Source: Mucilaginibacter inviolabilis (GTDB lineage Bacteria; Bacteroidota; Bacteroidia; Sphingobacteriales; Sphingobacteriaceae). Taken from it: a stretch of 64,000 nt of DNA. Position 1 is the stretch's first letter. Every line of letters starts with the position of its first letter. The stretch is from NCBI RefSeq assembly GCF_011089895.1, contig NZ_JAANAT010000001.1, positions 744,001 to 808,000 on the forward strand, read 5' to 3'. Position numbers and translations under genes: made by a program. The notes beneath the pieces were generated by a model. It was not told the DNA's origin, did no database searches, and saw only the letters and a program-made list of their open reading frames with translations. Of the stretch, positions 52,880 through 62,968 are shown one piece after another.

Positions 52880-54565
52880 ATGAAAAATATAATCACCAAA
52901 GTTTTTGGAATATCTGTTCTGACAGTATTAATATGTGTTTGCATGCTAAGCTCTTCACGGAGCCAGATCAAACAAGAGCCAACACCCCGGATTGTTAATA
53001 TTGTCAATTTTATACGTTTATTGGAACCCCGCGATGCAGCAATTACAGAAGATGTGTTGTATCAGACTGTAGTGAAGCAGGTAGAAATCATGAAAAAGTA
53101 TAAACTCGGCGGTACTTTTTTATTGCAATATGACGCTCTTATCGACCCAAGATATCAAAAACTACTGAAAGCCTTACCCCGCGATTCTTTTGAGATAGGA
53201 GCTTGGTGGGAAATTCCTCAGCCACAGGTAGAAAAAGCAGGATTGAAATGGCGCGGGCGATATCCCTGGGACTGGCGCGCCAATATTGGTTTCTCTACCG
53301 GTTACACACCTGCGGAACGAGAAAAGTTGATCGACGTATATATGGCAGAGTTTAAGCGAATTTTTGGATACTATCCCAAATCGGTTGGATCCTGGTTTAT
53401 TGACAGCTATAGCTTGAATTACATGTATCAGAAGTACCACATTGTGGCTTCCAGCAATTGCAAGGATCAATACGGTACAGACGGTTACACTCTTTGGGGC
53501 GGCTATTGGAACCAGGCTTATTATCCGAGTAAGATCAATTCTTACATGCCTGCACAAAACGAAAAAAATCAGATTCCGGTACCGATCTTCCGGATGCTTG
53601 GATCCGATCCTATACGCCAATACGATAACGGCCTTGGGACAACCCGGCAAGGGGTGGTAACACTGGAACCTGTTTATAAATTTGGTGGCGGCGATTCTAC
53701 GTGGGTAAACTGGTTCTTAAAATCGTTTACGGAGGATAAATGTCTTGGGTTTAATTATACACAGGCTGGGCAGGAAAATTCTTTTACCTGGGATGCTATG
53801 GCCAAAGGTTTTGAAATTCAAATGCCTTTGCTGGCAAAGCTAAGAGACGAGCATAAGATCAGGGTGGAAACCATGGAAGCATCTGGGCGCTGGTTTAAAG
53901 AGAAATATAAAGTTACGCCGGCTACTTCATTTGCAGTAAGTAAAGATATAGAGGGAAGTGATTTAAAAACTGTGTGGTTCAACAGTCGTTTTTACCGGAT
54001 CAACCTGTTATGGGAAAACGGCAATCTCCGTGTCCGTGATCTTCACCTTTTTGATGAAAGTTTTCCTTCTGTTTACACCAATGAGGTAGCAACATCTAAC
54101 GAATGCTCCTTTTTTACCTTACCTGTTATAGATGGTTATATTTGGAGTAAGCCGAATCAATTAGCTGGGTTAAGGTTAAAGGCAATAATTGATGGCCAGG
54201 AAGTATTGGTGAAAGGAAAAGATCCGGTATATAGTCAAACCGGGCCCGGCCACTTACACGTGTCCTGGCCGTTAATCTCTGTTAAGGGCTCTTTTGAAAT
54301 GGATATGAATGAAAAGGAATTGAAAATGAGTTTAGTTAGCGACAATGCCTATAACTGGTATTTTGATATGACAACTGCTACGGATGCAAAGTTACCTTTT
54401 GAAAAAATCACTGATAATCAGATCGCATGTAGTTTTGAAGGAATGGATTATGTTTTTAAACCCATCAAAGGTAGTTTTTCAGAACCGGGGAATGGGATCT
54501 TGTTCCGGTTAAAACCAATAATGAATACTATCCAGTTTGATCTTTCCGCCATCAAAAAGCTTTAA
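52880..54565 (+). CDS. secreted polysaccharide-active protein, DUF3863-like barrel (uncertain)
   Basis: The 561-residue product has a signal peptide with hydrophobic core ending CMLSSSRSQ. Its N-terminal half is an alpha/beta barrel with FLLQYDALIDPRYQ, ELGAWWEIPQP-like and SVGSWFIDSYSLNYM segments. These remind me of the Bacteroidota DUF3863/DUF3864 and of polysaccharide-deacetylase or GH57-like barrels. The C-terminal half is beta-sandwich-rich. No firm catalytic assignment is possible. The six-hairpin glycosidase starts 13 bases downstream, so the two act together in glycan breakdown. The AraC gene directly upstream is the likely regulator. Confidence 0.5.
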   Translation: MKNIITKVFGISVLTVLICVCMLSSSRSQIKQEPTPRIVNIVNFIRLLEPRDAAITEDVLYQTVVKQVEIMKKYKLGGTFLLQYDALIDPRYQKLLKALPRDSFEIGAWWEIPQPQVEKAGLKWRGRYPWDWRANIGFSTGYTPAEREKLIDVYMAEFKRIFGYYPKSVGSWFIDSYSLNYMYQKYHIVASSNCKDQYGTDGYTLWGGYWNQAYYPSKINSYMPAQNEKNQIPVPIFRMLGSDPIRQYDNGLGTTRQGVVTLEPVYKFGGGDSTWVNWFLKSFTEDKCLGFNYTQAGQENSFTWDAMAKGFEIQMPLLAKLRDEHKIRVETMEASGRWFKEKYKVTPATSFAVSKDIEGSDLKTVWFNSRFYRINLLWENGNLRVRDLHLFDESFPSVYTNEVATSNECSFFTLPVIDGYIWSKPNQLAGLRLKAIIDGQEVLVKGKDPVYSQTGPGHLHVSWPLISVKGSFEMDMNEKELKMSLVSDNAYNWYFDMTTATDAKLPFEKITDNQIACSFEGMDYVFKPIKGSFSEPGNGILFRLKPIMNTIQFDLSAIKKL

Positions 54566-54578
54566 ACCTTAACAATTT

Positions 54579-57086
54579 ATGTTTATCAAAAAGGTACATA
54601 CTTTTTTTATTTATGCCCTATTCCTTTTTGCGTTTAGGAGTAGCATGGCGAAAACGACCATTGAGGGTGATAAATCGATCACTATAACCAGTTCTCATAT
54701 ATCGATGGTAGTTAACTATGGGAACGAGGCTAGTATTGTTTCACTTATAGTTAATGGGCAGAAGGTGGTTAGCGGAGCTAGTGGAGCTTTTACATCGGTT
54801 AAGGTGGGTAGTAATACTTATTCTTCCCTGCAGTTGAAAGGTAAACCCTTATTATCAAGTATCCCAAGCGGTATCCAAATCAGCGGAATTAGTTATGGGG
54901 GTAAAGGATTGACTATCAATGAAAATTGGATATTCCTGAAACAGAAAGAAGGGATTAAATGGCGTGTTGAAAGATCTTTTTCCAAAGCGGTGCAGGTTGA
55001 AGAAGCAGCAATGCCTGTTATTAATTTTGATCATATCAATACCTGGGAGGGCGCTTATCAAGGTTATGGTGGTATTGCCTGGTTTTACCTGTTTAATGAA
55101 AAACTATGCACTTATGGCGTTCACACCCGGTCTTCGAGTTTCTGGAACAGTAAAACCGGCAACGGGCTAAATATTACGGTTGATGCACCTGGTAAAGAGG
55201 TGGCAATGAAGTATACCCGCACCAACGAAGACAAATTGGCCTATACGGTTACTACTTCTGATCAGGAAATGTTACCCCGCTCAGATAGCGGAACCAACAG
55301 GCGGCGGTTTATCCGAAAAAGTACGGATGTTTGGGCACCATTTAGTATAGCCGGTGGCAAAAGCACGCAGAGTTTAACATTCAGTTATTTTGACTATCAG
55401 GAAAAATATGGAAGGGGTAAACTTACGGGTATAAATGCCGGTCAGGTGAATGCCGTATTGGGTACAATTGCCCGTATTGGTGTTATTGATTCCCTCCATT
55501 TTGGTGGAAATAGCTGGGCAACGCCCTATGGCCCAATCTGTCTGCACGAACAATATATCGGTCAGCTAGATTTAGGTATTAACGATCCTGGCTATTTGAA
55601 TGGCTATAAAAGCTGTCTTGATTTTTATCGGGATCACGCCATAAAACCAGATGGACGGGTTTATCCGCGCTGGGCTTACACCAATGAAGACGCGATGCCT
55701 GGTCAATGGAACAAAGATGGTTTCTACGAGGCACAATGGGGGATATTGATGGATTCGAACCCGGATTTTGTAACCAATGTGGCCGAATTATATGACATGA
55801 CCGGCGATCAGAAATGGGTGAAAACACACCAGCTTTCCTGCGAAAAGGCTTTGGACTGGATACTGAAAAGAGATAGTAACGGTAATGGTTTGGTTGAAAT
55901 GATGACTGATTTTACAGGGCAAAAACGAAGCAGCGACTGGATAGATATCATTTGGGCATCCTATGAAAATGCCTTTGTAAACGCCAAACTTTATCATGCC
56001 CTGGTAAAATGGGCCGCGGTAGAGCGTTTGCTGCACAATACCGTTAAAGCTGGTCAATACGAAGCTTTTGCTGTTAAACTCAAAGCCAGTTTCAATAAAC
56101 CAACCAATGAAGGTGGTTTTTGGGATGAAGAAAAGAAATGCTACGTTCACTGGCGCGATAAGGATAATACCATACATGGCCGTAATATGATTACGCCGGT
56201 TAATTTTATGGCTATTGCCTATGGTATTTGCGAAGATCATGCCCGTCAAAAACTTATCCTGGATAATATAGAGGCACAAATGCAGCGGGAGAAACTTTTC
56301 TTTTGGCCATTAGCCATGACTTCTTATACTCCGGCTGAAGGGAAAGAATATCAATATCCTTTTCCTGAATATGAAAACGGCGACCTGTTTTTATCCTGGG
56401 GAGCTTTGGGGGTTAAAGCTTATGCCAGTTATGATCCTGCTATAGCAGTTAAATACGTGAAAAATGTATTGGAGCAATATGGTAAAGATGGATTGGCCTA
56501 CCAGCGATATGGCCGTTTGAAACAGGATGGCAGGGGTGATGATATTTTATCAGGCAATAGTTTATCCATCGTCGGTTTGTATCAGGCTATATATGGTGTA
56601 AATCCCCTCTACAATCGCTTTTATCTCGATCCGCATATCACACCGGAACTGGCAGGTACCGAACTCAAATACAATTTCAGGGGGCAGCGCTTAACTATAA
56701 ACCTTGATAATGATAGTTATTCCATATCCAACAAAACATTTAAAGTAATCAGCCCTAAAAACTTTGGTTTTAACGCGACTGCTAATCAATTATCTTACTT
56801 TAATGGCAGTAGTTCTTACGTGGCTTTGCAAGTTACCACAGATAATCCCTTGACTTTAAAACTAAATAACTGGGGGCAAAATAAAATAGAATGGGAGCAA
56901 AGCATAAACAAATCATCCACTAAGCCCCTGGCTTATCAGATCAGTCAGCTAAGCCCCAATACTCATTACAGTATCTCTGTTAATGGGCGTCTTTTACAAA
57001 AAGCAAGCAGCAATAGCAAAGGAGAATTATTGGTACATTACAAGCCACTGCACTTGAAGGAGAAAGTTAATATTGATGTGGAGTAG
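54579..57086 (+). CDS. secreted six-hairpin glycosidase-like protein
   Basis: The 835-residue product has a signal peptide ending SSMAK and an N-terminal beta-sandwich (about residues 25-300). The alpha/alpha toroid (about residues 330-690) contains PRWAYTNEDAMPGQW, SSDWIDIIWASYENAFVNAKLYHAL and ENGDLFLSWGALGVKAYA. The acidic residues in these stretches fit an inverting glycosidase of the six-hairpin superfamily (GH63/78/95-like). A C-terminal Fn3-like domain follows. The exact GH family cannot be named. It is translationally close to the upstream gene and belongs to the same small polysaccharide cluster. Confidence 0.65.
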   Translation: MFIKKVHTFFIYALFLFAFRSSMAKTTIEGDKSITITSSHISMVVNYGNEASIVSLIVNGQKVVSGASGAFTSVKVGSNTYSSLQLKGKPLLSSIPSGIQISGISYGGKGLTINENWIFLKQKEGIKWRVERSFSKAVQVEEAAMPVINFDHINTWEGAYQGYGGIAWFYLFNEKLCTYGVHTRSSSFWNSKTGNGLNITVDAPGKEVAMKYTRTNEDKLAYTVTTSDQEMLPRSDSGTNRRRFIRKSTDVWAPFSIAGGKSTQSLTFSYFDYQEKYGRGKLTGINAGQVNAVLGTIARIGVIDSLHFGGNSWATPYGPICLHEQYIGQLDLGINDPGYLNGYKSCLDFYRDHAIKPDGRVYPRWAYTNEDAMPGQWNKDGFYEAQWGILMDSNPDFVTNVAELYDMTGDQKWVKTHQLSCEKALDWILKRDSNGNGLVEMMTDFTGQKRSSDWIDIIWASYENAFVNAKLYHALVKWAAVERLLHNTVKAGQYEAFAVKLKASFNKPTNEGGFWDEEKKCYVHWRDKDNTIHGRNMITPVNFMAIAYGICEDHARQKLILDNIEAQMQREKLFFWPLAMTSYTPAEGKEYQYPFPEYENGDLFLSWGALGVKAYASYDPAIAVKYVKNVLEQYGKDGLAYQRYGRLKQDGRGDDILSGNSLSIVGLYQAIYGVNPLYNRFYLDPHITPELAGTELKYNFRGQRLTINLDNDSYSISNKTFKVISPKNFGFNATANQLSYFNGSSSYVALQVTTDNPLTLKLNNWGQNKIEWEQSINKSSTKPLAYQISQLSPNTHYSISVNGRLLQKASSNSKGELLVHYKPLHLKEKVNIDVE

Positions 57087-57118
57087 TGAATCGTTACTAA
57101 CACGAGCTGTCGGTCAGA

Positions 57119-57964
57119 TTATTGACAGAGACTAGCCTGTGTTTGAAATTTTAGGTATTCCAGTGGCGTTTTTCCGGTATAGCCTTTAAAATCTTTTAGA
57201 AAATGGTTTGAATCGTAATACCCGTTTGATATGGCAATTTGCATCAAATTGACATCCTTGCTAGCAACCAGTTCGAGGTACGCATGCATAAAACGTTGGA
57301 GTTGAATGTACTCTTTTGGTAGAAGTCCAATATGCTGCACAAAACTCCTTTCCAGCCATTTATAGTTCACGCCGGCATCATGGGTTACATTCTTTACGGT
57401 GCTTTTTCCGTTTATTTTGTGAATATAATTCAATGTTTTATGTAAGGTTTCAGGGGCGCCCATCTTCGTAAAAGAATACTGAACATATGTACTTACAAAT
57501 GCTACCTTTTCTTCAATAGATTTGAATTGGAAAAAATTCTTTATGCTGAAGTTATTGTTACTGGCGATATATTCAAATGAGGCAACTGGATTATATCTAA
57601 AATATAGAGCATCTAAACCAAACAACTGGTAAAAAGCACCTGGATAGAAACGAACTATAAAAATCTGATCGGTATTATAATGGTATTTAACATAAACATT
57701 CTTAATAGAGCCGGCACTTGCCCAAGCCGCTTTAATTTCAAATGTCCCATTTTGCCCTGTTACTTCTACTGTGTCTTCACGACCTGGTAAAAATACAAGT
57801 ACTGGAAACCCATCATTAAAAATAAGATGTGTATTATCCTTTGGATCTCTGGCGAAAACATAAAATCCCTCAATAACAGATTCAAGCTCTGTTGATGGAC
57901 TAATTTTATAACCATCAGCATTAAATTCCCCTAATTGTATCTTTTTCAGATAATTTATCGGCAT
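57119..57964 (-). CDS. AraC-family regulator with DUF6597-type N-terminal domain
   Basis: The 281-residue protein ends with an AraC DNA-binding domain: HIGLLPKEYIQLQRFMHAY and SNGYYDSNHFLKDFKGYTGKTPLEYL. The N-terminal half resembles the DUF6597 ligand domain often found in this type (FVFARDPKDNTHLIFNDGFPV). It is divergent from the methionine aminopeptidase gene, with a 44-base gap. Target genes are unknown. Confidence 0.88.
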   Translation of the reverse strand: MPINYLKKIQLGEFNADGYKISPSTELESVIEGFYVFARDPKDNTHLIFNDGFPVLVFLPGREDTVEVTGQNGTFEIKAAWASAGSIKNVYVKYHYNTDQIFIVRFYPGAFYQLFGLDALYFRYNPVASFEYIASNNNFSIKNFFQFKSIEEKVAFVSTYVQYSFTKMGAPETLHKTLNYIHKINGKSTVKNVTHDAGVNYKWLERSFVQHIGLLPKEYIQLQRFMHAYLELVASKDVNLMQIAISNGYYDSNHFLKDFKGYTGKTPLEYLKFQTQASLCQ

Positions 57965-58008
57965 GCAGCAAATTTACGGGAAAATGTTAACCGCCGCAGA
58001 ATAATACC

Positions 58009-58821
58009 ATGTCTAATATTTACTATGAGCACAATTTAATGACATCTAACTTTGCGTTTATGGTTGTAAAAACGGAAGAAGAGCTGCAAGGTATAAAGAA
58101 TGTGAGTGAAGCTGTTGCACTTACCTTACAAAAAATGAAGGCGTATACGCAGATAGGTATGTCTACAAAAAACATAGATGAATACGGAAGACAACTATTG
58201 GAGGTTCTTGGTGCGAAATCTGCTCCATTCAAAACATATGGTTTTCCTGGTTATAGCTGCATCAGCGTTAACAAAGAGTTTGCTCATGGTATCCCTTCTG
58301 ACAAGGTCATTCTGAAAAATGGAGATATTATTAATATCGATGTATCCGCAGAATTAAATGGCTTTTGGTCTGACAACGGATGCTCATTTATTGTAGGAGA
58401 AGATATACAGGGTGTACAACATTTAATAGATACCTCCAAAGAAATATTATTGGATGCGATTTCTCAAATAAGTGGAGGAATAAGGATTTCTGATATTGGA
58501 AAACTGATAGAAACTAAGGCCAAAAAGGCAGGATATACCGTTATCCGAGATTTAGGTGGTCATGGAGTTGGATTAAGTTTACACGAAGAGCCTAGTGGGA
58601 TAATGAATTATTACGATCGTTTTGATAAAATCAGGCGATTTAGAAAGGATTCTGTTGTTGCTATTGAAACATTTATTTCCACCAGGTCTGCATTTATTGA
58701 GACAGCCTCAGATGGTTGGGCTTTTGTAGGTAATAAAGGTGGATTTGTAGCTCAGCATGAACATACTATATTGGTAACAGCTGGCAAACCAATAATTTTA
58801 ACAGCAGCAAATGGAATATAG
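58009..58821 (+). CDS. map: type I methionine aminopeptidase (additional copy)
   Basis: The 270-residue enzyme has all metal-binding and catalytic segments of M24 methionine aminopeptidases: NKEFAHGIPSD (His), NIDVSAELNGFWSDNG (two Asp), LGGHGVGLSLHEEP (His), AIETFIS (Glu) and QHEHTILVT (Glu). The usual copy lies in the ribosomal protein operon, so this stand-alone gene is likely a paralogue with a slightly altered metal-site context. It removes initiator Met in the cytoplasm, unless it has become specialised. Confidence 0.9.
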   Translation: MSNIYYEHNLMTSNFAFMVVKTEEELQGIKNVSEAVALTLQKMKAYTQIGMSTKNIDEYGRQLLEVLGAKSAPFKTYGFPGYSCISVNKEFAHGIPSDKVILKNGDIINIDVSAELNGFWSDNGCSFIVGEDIQGVQHLIDTSKEILLDAISQISGGIRISDIGKLIETKAKKAGYTVIRDLGGHGVGLSLHEEPSGIMNYYDRFDKIRRFRKDSVVAIETFISTRSAFIETASDGWAFVGNKGGFVAQHEHTILVTAGKPIILTAANGI

Positions 58822-58945
58822 ATTTGTTATCTCCTTGGTAATGAAGTCTCATTAGAAAATCACCAAAACAAAAAATCTTTAACACCTTTTATTGTTCTTG
58901 AGCGTTTAAAAAGGTACTAATTGCGATATAAATTAGAAACACCAT

Positions 58946-59302
58946 ATGAATTTGAATAATAAAACAATACTGGAAAAGGCAAACGCCGCTATTACAGAAG
59001 GCGATCATGAAGGTTTTCTGTCTTTTTGTACCGAGGATACGGAGTGGATATTTGTAGGTGACAAGACCTTAAAAGGGAAAGAGGCGGTTCGACAGTATAT
59101 GGCAATCGCATACATGGAGGCACCAAAGTTCATAGTTGAAAACTTAATTGCCGAAGGGGAGTTTGTTACAGCACTCGGCAAAATCAGTATGAAGAATGAA
59201 GAGGGGAAAATGGTCGATTATTTATACTGTGATGTCTGGCGATTTCACAATGGAAAAATGGCCGAATTAAAGGCTTTCGTTATCGAGAATGTGTTGAAGT
59301 GA
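58946..59302 (+). CDS. SnoaL/NTF2-like small protein
   Basis: The 118-residue product matches the cone-shaped NTF2-like fold of SnoaL-type proteins: AITEGDHEGFLSFCTEDTEWIF, a TLKGKEAVRQYMAIA loop and a final YLYCDVWRFHNGKMAELKAFV strand. Members include small hydrolases, isomerases and binding proteins. No catalytic residues are decisive. It follows the aminopeptidase gene by 124 bases. Confidence 0.8.
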   Translation: MNLNNKTILEKANAAITEGDHEGFLSFCTEDTEWIFVGDKTLKGKEAVRQYMAIAYMEAPKFIVENLIAEGEFVTALGKISMKNEEGKMVDYLYCDVWRFHNGKMAELKAFVIENVLK

Positions 59303-59482
59303 GAATTTCGGAGAGATTCTGCCTATGATCAGTGTTATCAATTATTTTACACTGATTTTTTAGTTTAGTAAAAAGCAACTGCTCAGACTAAACTGGTGTG
59401 CAAATTTGTAACTCTTTTAAACCTTCATGCTGTTTAATGATCTTAGTTTTAGTTAAAAAGCTATTAAAATTAATCGGCACTT

Positions 59483-60826
59483 ATGAAACTCCTTATCATG
59501 CTTCTTGTCTCATTAGCTTTATGCTTACCGGCAATTGCTCAATCGTCTGTTAAGAATGCAAAAAAGGATACTGTCAATCAGGAATATCTTATCCAGTATG
59601 ATCCTGGTATATTACGGGTAAAAGGTAATTCGTTGCCCATCGGTATCATAACCACATCTAATAAAGGGCAAAGATCACAAACAGAAGGTTTTTCAAATGG
59701 TACTGATAGTTGGTCGAAATATAAAATAGATGTAGATAGTGGCAGTTACTCAAATGGAAAAATTAAAATCAAAGGCAGCGGAAGTCAATACAAAAAGGGA
59801 GACTCAATAACGGTCAATGTCTATACAAAAAAATGGTTTTTAGGTGGAAGAGGTAAGTGGTTATTCACTCAGAAAATTCCGTACAATTACGAAACAAGTA
59901 TACAAATCTTAACCACAGGGAATTTTTCGAAAGCGCCGGGCGACCATGTAATGTTTGGTGTCCGGAAATACTTTGATAATAAAATGTTTGTTGATAAGTG
60001 GGCACCTGTAAAGAAGAATCTGAAAGATTTTGGGTTCCAATTTAACGGTGTACATATCTCGAAGTCAAAAAGCGATTTGAAAATTGATAACGATCCAACC
60101 AAAATCAGCAACGATAAAATACAACTGACTGCCTTATTAGCTAAGAACACTACAATAACTGATACACTTAATTTTTTGCTTGATTATATTGCAAATTACC
60201 AGTGTATTATACGATCAAACGGAAGAGGACAAGATTTAAATATTACTGCAGATATTTATCACGACTCTATCATCAACGCACAATTGTTAAAAATCAGGGT
60301 AAATAATGATGTTTATCATAAAACCTATAATTACTGGGTTAATACAAATGGAGGTTCAATAGCTATTTCAAGTATTGGCGCAAACGGAAGTGATGGATTA
60401 AATGGTACAGATGGTCTTGCCGGTGCATCAGGATCGCCGGGAACAGTTTCGGTTAACGTAGAAACCACAACCAATAGTGATGGAACAACTACCACTACTA
60501 CCAATACGGTAACTGGCGCGGGTGGAGATGGTGGAAATGGGCAGGACGGCGGAAACGGTCAGGATGGAGATGCAGGAGGTAACGGCGGAAATATTATTGT
60601 TAATTACTCACCAGCGGTAACGCCCTTCCTTAGTTTGATTAAAGTAAGTAGTATACCTGGCAAAGGCGGATCCGGAGGCAGGGGAGGACAAGGCGGTGCA
60701 GGCGGAACTGGTGGCAGCGGAAATCCGAATGGGAATAATGGGCTTAAGGGGCAGGATGGTCGTTCCGGGTGGGATGGGCCAGATGGACAGATGGGAACCG
60801 TGACTTTCAGAATGTTTAATCCATAA
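59483..60826 (+). CDS. secreted protein with collagen-like glycine-rich C-terminus
   Basis: The 447-residue product has a signal peptide ending LPAIAQSS and a globular region of about 280 residues with no family that I recognise. From about residue 298 it is a Gly-rich tract with G-x-y style repeats (GANGSDGLNGTDGLAG, GGDGGNGQDGGNGQDG), broken by a Thr-rich segment and ending FRMFNP. Such tracts can form collagen-like triple helices or flexible surface stalks. The C-terminus does not end in a recognised sorting motif that I can name. Its function is unknown. Confidence 0.65.
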   Translation: MKLLIMLLVSLALCLPAIAQSSVKNAKKDTVNQEYLIQYDPGILRVKGNSLPIGIITTSNKGQRSQTEGFSNGTDSWSKYKIDVDSGSYSNGKIKIKGSGSQYKKGDSITVNVYTKKWFLGGRGKWLFTQKIPYNYETSIQILTTGNFSKAPGDHVMFGVRKYFDNKMFVDKWAPVKKNLKDFGFQFNGVHISKSKSDLKIDNDPTKISNDKIQLTALLAKNTTITDTLNFLLDYIANYQCIIRSNGRGQDLNITADIYHDSIINAQLLKIRVNNDVYHKTYNYWVNTNGGSIAISSIGANGSDGLNGTDGLAGASGSPGTVSVNVETTTNSDGTTTTTTNTVTGAGGDGGNGQDGGNGQDGDAGGNGGNIIVNYSPAVTPFLSLIKVSSIPGKGGSGGRGGQGGAGGTGGSGNPNGNNGLKGQDGRSGWDGPDGQMGTVTFRMFNP

Positions 60827-60857
60827 TACTAAGTGTTAAAATTATATGTCTTTCGTT

Positions 60858-60865
60858 TATCTTTG
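60858..60865 (+). promoter_or_regulatory. -7 box (TATCTTTG) before the ABC-F gene
   Basis: TATCTTTG fits TAnnTTTG and ends 24 bases before the GTG start at 60889. Confidence 0.45.
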
Positions 60866-60888
60866 CGTGTAATTCAATATTCCATACT

Positions 60889-62523
60889 GTGATCAATGTA
60901 AATAACATTTCCGTTTCATTTGGCGGAACCACGCTTTTTAGTGATGTAACCTTCTCTATAAATGAGAATGACAAGATAGCCCTGATGGGTAAAAATGGTG
61001 CAGGAAAATCTACTATCCTCAAGATCATTGCTGATGTAGCCAAACCTACTACCGGTAGCGTAACCGGCCCTAAAGATGCGGTAATAGCGTATCTGCCACA
61101 GCATTTACTTACCCAGGATAAAGTTACCGTTTTTGAAGAAACCATGAAAGCATTTGAAGAGGCGAATCAAATGCAAAAGGAGCTTGATGAGGTAAACGAG
61201 CAGCTTAATATTCGTACTGATTACGAAAGCGATGATTATATGAAGTTGATTGAGCGCGTATCAGAACTGAGCGAAAAAGTTTATACAATAGAAGAAACCA
61301 ATTATGACGCAGAAGTAGAAAAGGTACTCAAAGGCCTGGGATTTGAGCGCAAGGACTTTGGTCGGCAAACTTCCGAGTTTTCTGGTGGTTGGCGAATGCG
61401 TATTGAGTTAGCTAAAATTTTGTTAAAAAAGCCGGATCTTATTTTATTGGATGAGCCCACCAATCACATGGATATCGAGAGTATACAATGGTTAGAAGAT
61501 TTTCTGATCAACTCGGCAAAGGCGGTAATGGTAATCTCGCACGATCGTGCTTTTGTAGATAATATTACCAATCGTACCATCGAAGTTACCATGGGCAGAA
61601 TATACGATTATAAAGCCAAGTACACTCATTATCTGCAGTTACGAGCCGATCGCCGCGTGCATCAATTGAAAGCCTATGAGGAGCAGCAACGGTTTATTGC
61701 AGATAATCAGGAGTTCATAGACCGCTTTAGGGGGACTTACTCCAAAACTTTGCAGGTGCAGTCTCGGGTAAAAATGCTGGAGAAGCTTGAAATTATCGAG
61801 ATAGATGAAGTAGATACTTCGGCATTACGGTTGAAATTTCCACCTTCACCACGTTCGGGGCAATATCCGGTAATGGTAGAGGATCTGACCAAAACCTACG
61901 GCGATCATGTTGTATTCAAAAACGCATCTATGGTGATCGAACGAGGAGAAAAGGTAGCTTTTGTGGGTAAAAACGGCGAAGGTAAATCAACCATGATCAA
62001 AGCCATCATGAACGAGATCGATTTTGAAGGAAGTTTGAAAGTGGGTCACAATTCCAAGATCGGATATTTTGCCCAGAACCAGGCTGCATTACTGGATGGG
62101 AATTTAACCGTATTTGAAACCATTGACCAAATCCCGTTAAGCGATGGCACAGTTAAAATCAAGGATCTTTTAGGCGCGTTTATGTTTAGCGGTGATGATA
62201 CCACCAAAAAAGTTAAGGTTCTTTCCGGAGGAGAGAAAACTCGTTTAGCCATGATCAAGTTATTATTAGAGCCTGTAAATTTGTTAATACTGGATGAGCC
62301 CACCAATCATTTGGACATGAAAACTAAAGACATCATTAAAGATGCGCTGAGGGATTTTGATGGCACTTTGATACTGGTATCTCACGACCGGGATTTCTTA
62401 GACGGGTTAGTGAAAAAAGTATTTGAGTTTGGTAATAAACGAGTACGCGAGCACTTTGAGGATATCAAAGGATTTTTGGCCTACAAAAAAATGGATAGCT
62501 TAAAAGAGATCGAACAAAGTTAA
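60889..62523 (+). CDS. ABC-F family ATPase (ribosome-associated)
   Basis: The 544-residue protein has two ATP-binding cassettes and no membrane domains. Walker A motifs GKNGAGKST and GKNGEGKST, signature motifs EFSGGWRMRIELAK and LSGGEKTRLAM, Walker B segments LILLDEPTNHMD and LLILDEPTNHLD, and a charged linker between the domains define an ABC-F. Such proteins act on ribosomes as translation factors (EttA/Uup-like) or antibiotic-resistance factors. Start codon is GTG 60889, supported by the promoter box and the MINVNNISVSFGG start. The specific subgroup is not resolved. Confidence 0.95.
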   Translation: MINVNNISVSFGGTTLFSDVTFSINENDKIALMGKNGAGKSTILKIIADVAKPTTGSVTGPKDAVIAYLPQHLLTQDKVTVFEETMKAFEEANQMQKELDEVNEQLNIRTDYESDDYMKLIERVSELSEKVYTIEETNYDAEVEKVLKGLGFERKDFGRQTSEFSGGWRMRIELAKILLKKPDLILLDEPTNHMDIESIQWLEDFLINSAKAVMVISHDRAFVDNITNRTIEVTMGRIYDYKAKYTHYLQLRADRRVHQLKAYEEQQRFIADNQEFIDRFRGTYSKTLQVQSRVKMLEKLEIIEIDEVDTSALRLKFPPSPRSGQYPVMVEDLTKTYGDHVVFKNASMVIERGEKVAFVGKNGEGKSTMIKAIMNEIDFEGSLKVGHNSKIGYFAQNQAALLDGNLTVFETIDQIPLSDGTVKIKDLLGAFMFSGDDTTKKVKVLSGGEKTRLAMIKLLLEPVNLLILDEPTNHLDMKTKDIIKDALRDFDGTLILVSHDRDFLDGLVKKVFEFGNKRVREHFEDIKGFLAYKKMDSLKEIEQS

Positions 62524-62968
62524 AAAGGTACTTGGGCATATTATCTAACTTATTCAAGCATGTTTTGCAGGTAAGCGACTGAGCTTATCGTATGTTGCAA
62601 TTCTAAGACATAATGCTGCGATTACTTTAGCAAGATCGGCGTTTCTCTGCTCGCTAAGATATGCTTCATTGCATTTATTATGTTGGGCATTTTGTCTCCG
62701 AAACAGGCGTTATATATAACTAACAGAATCAATAATTATCTCATAACACTCGCCCTTATCTTTTTAAAATAGCGTTTTTTTATTCCGTTTTTTCATTGAG
62801 ACGCGAGTAGTTATATTTAGTCCAATAAATATTAAAAAAATATTTATTATCGAAAATAGTATTCTACAGTACATTTGCGTTATAACTTACTCAAAACACA
62901 TCAGGGTGCTTTCTGATCTGTTTGCTATTTGAAAGTCGCAAGCATTTGTAAAAGGCTGCTAATTATAT
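62524..62968. promoter_or_regulatory. intergenic region with ECF sigma gene promoter
   Basis: TACATTTG at 62870-62877 fits the -7 box 91 bases before the sigma gene start, and an AATAAATA/TATTTATT inverted repeat (62824-62831 and 62841-62848) lies just upstream. The remainder shows no gene or further clear signal. Confidence 0.4.
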
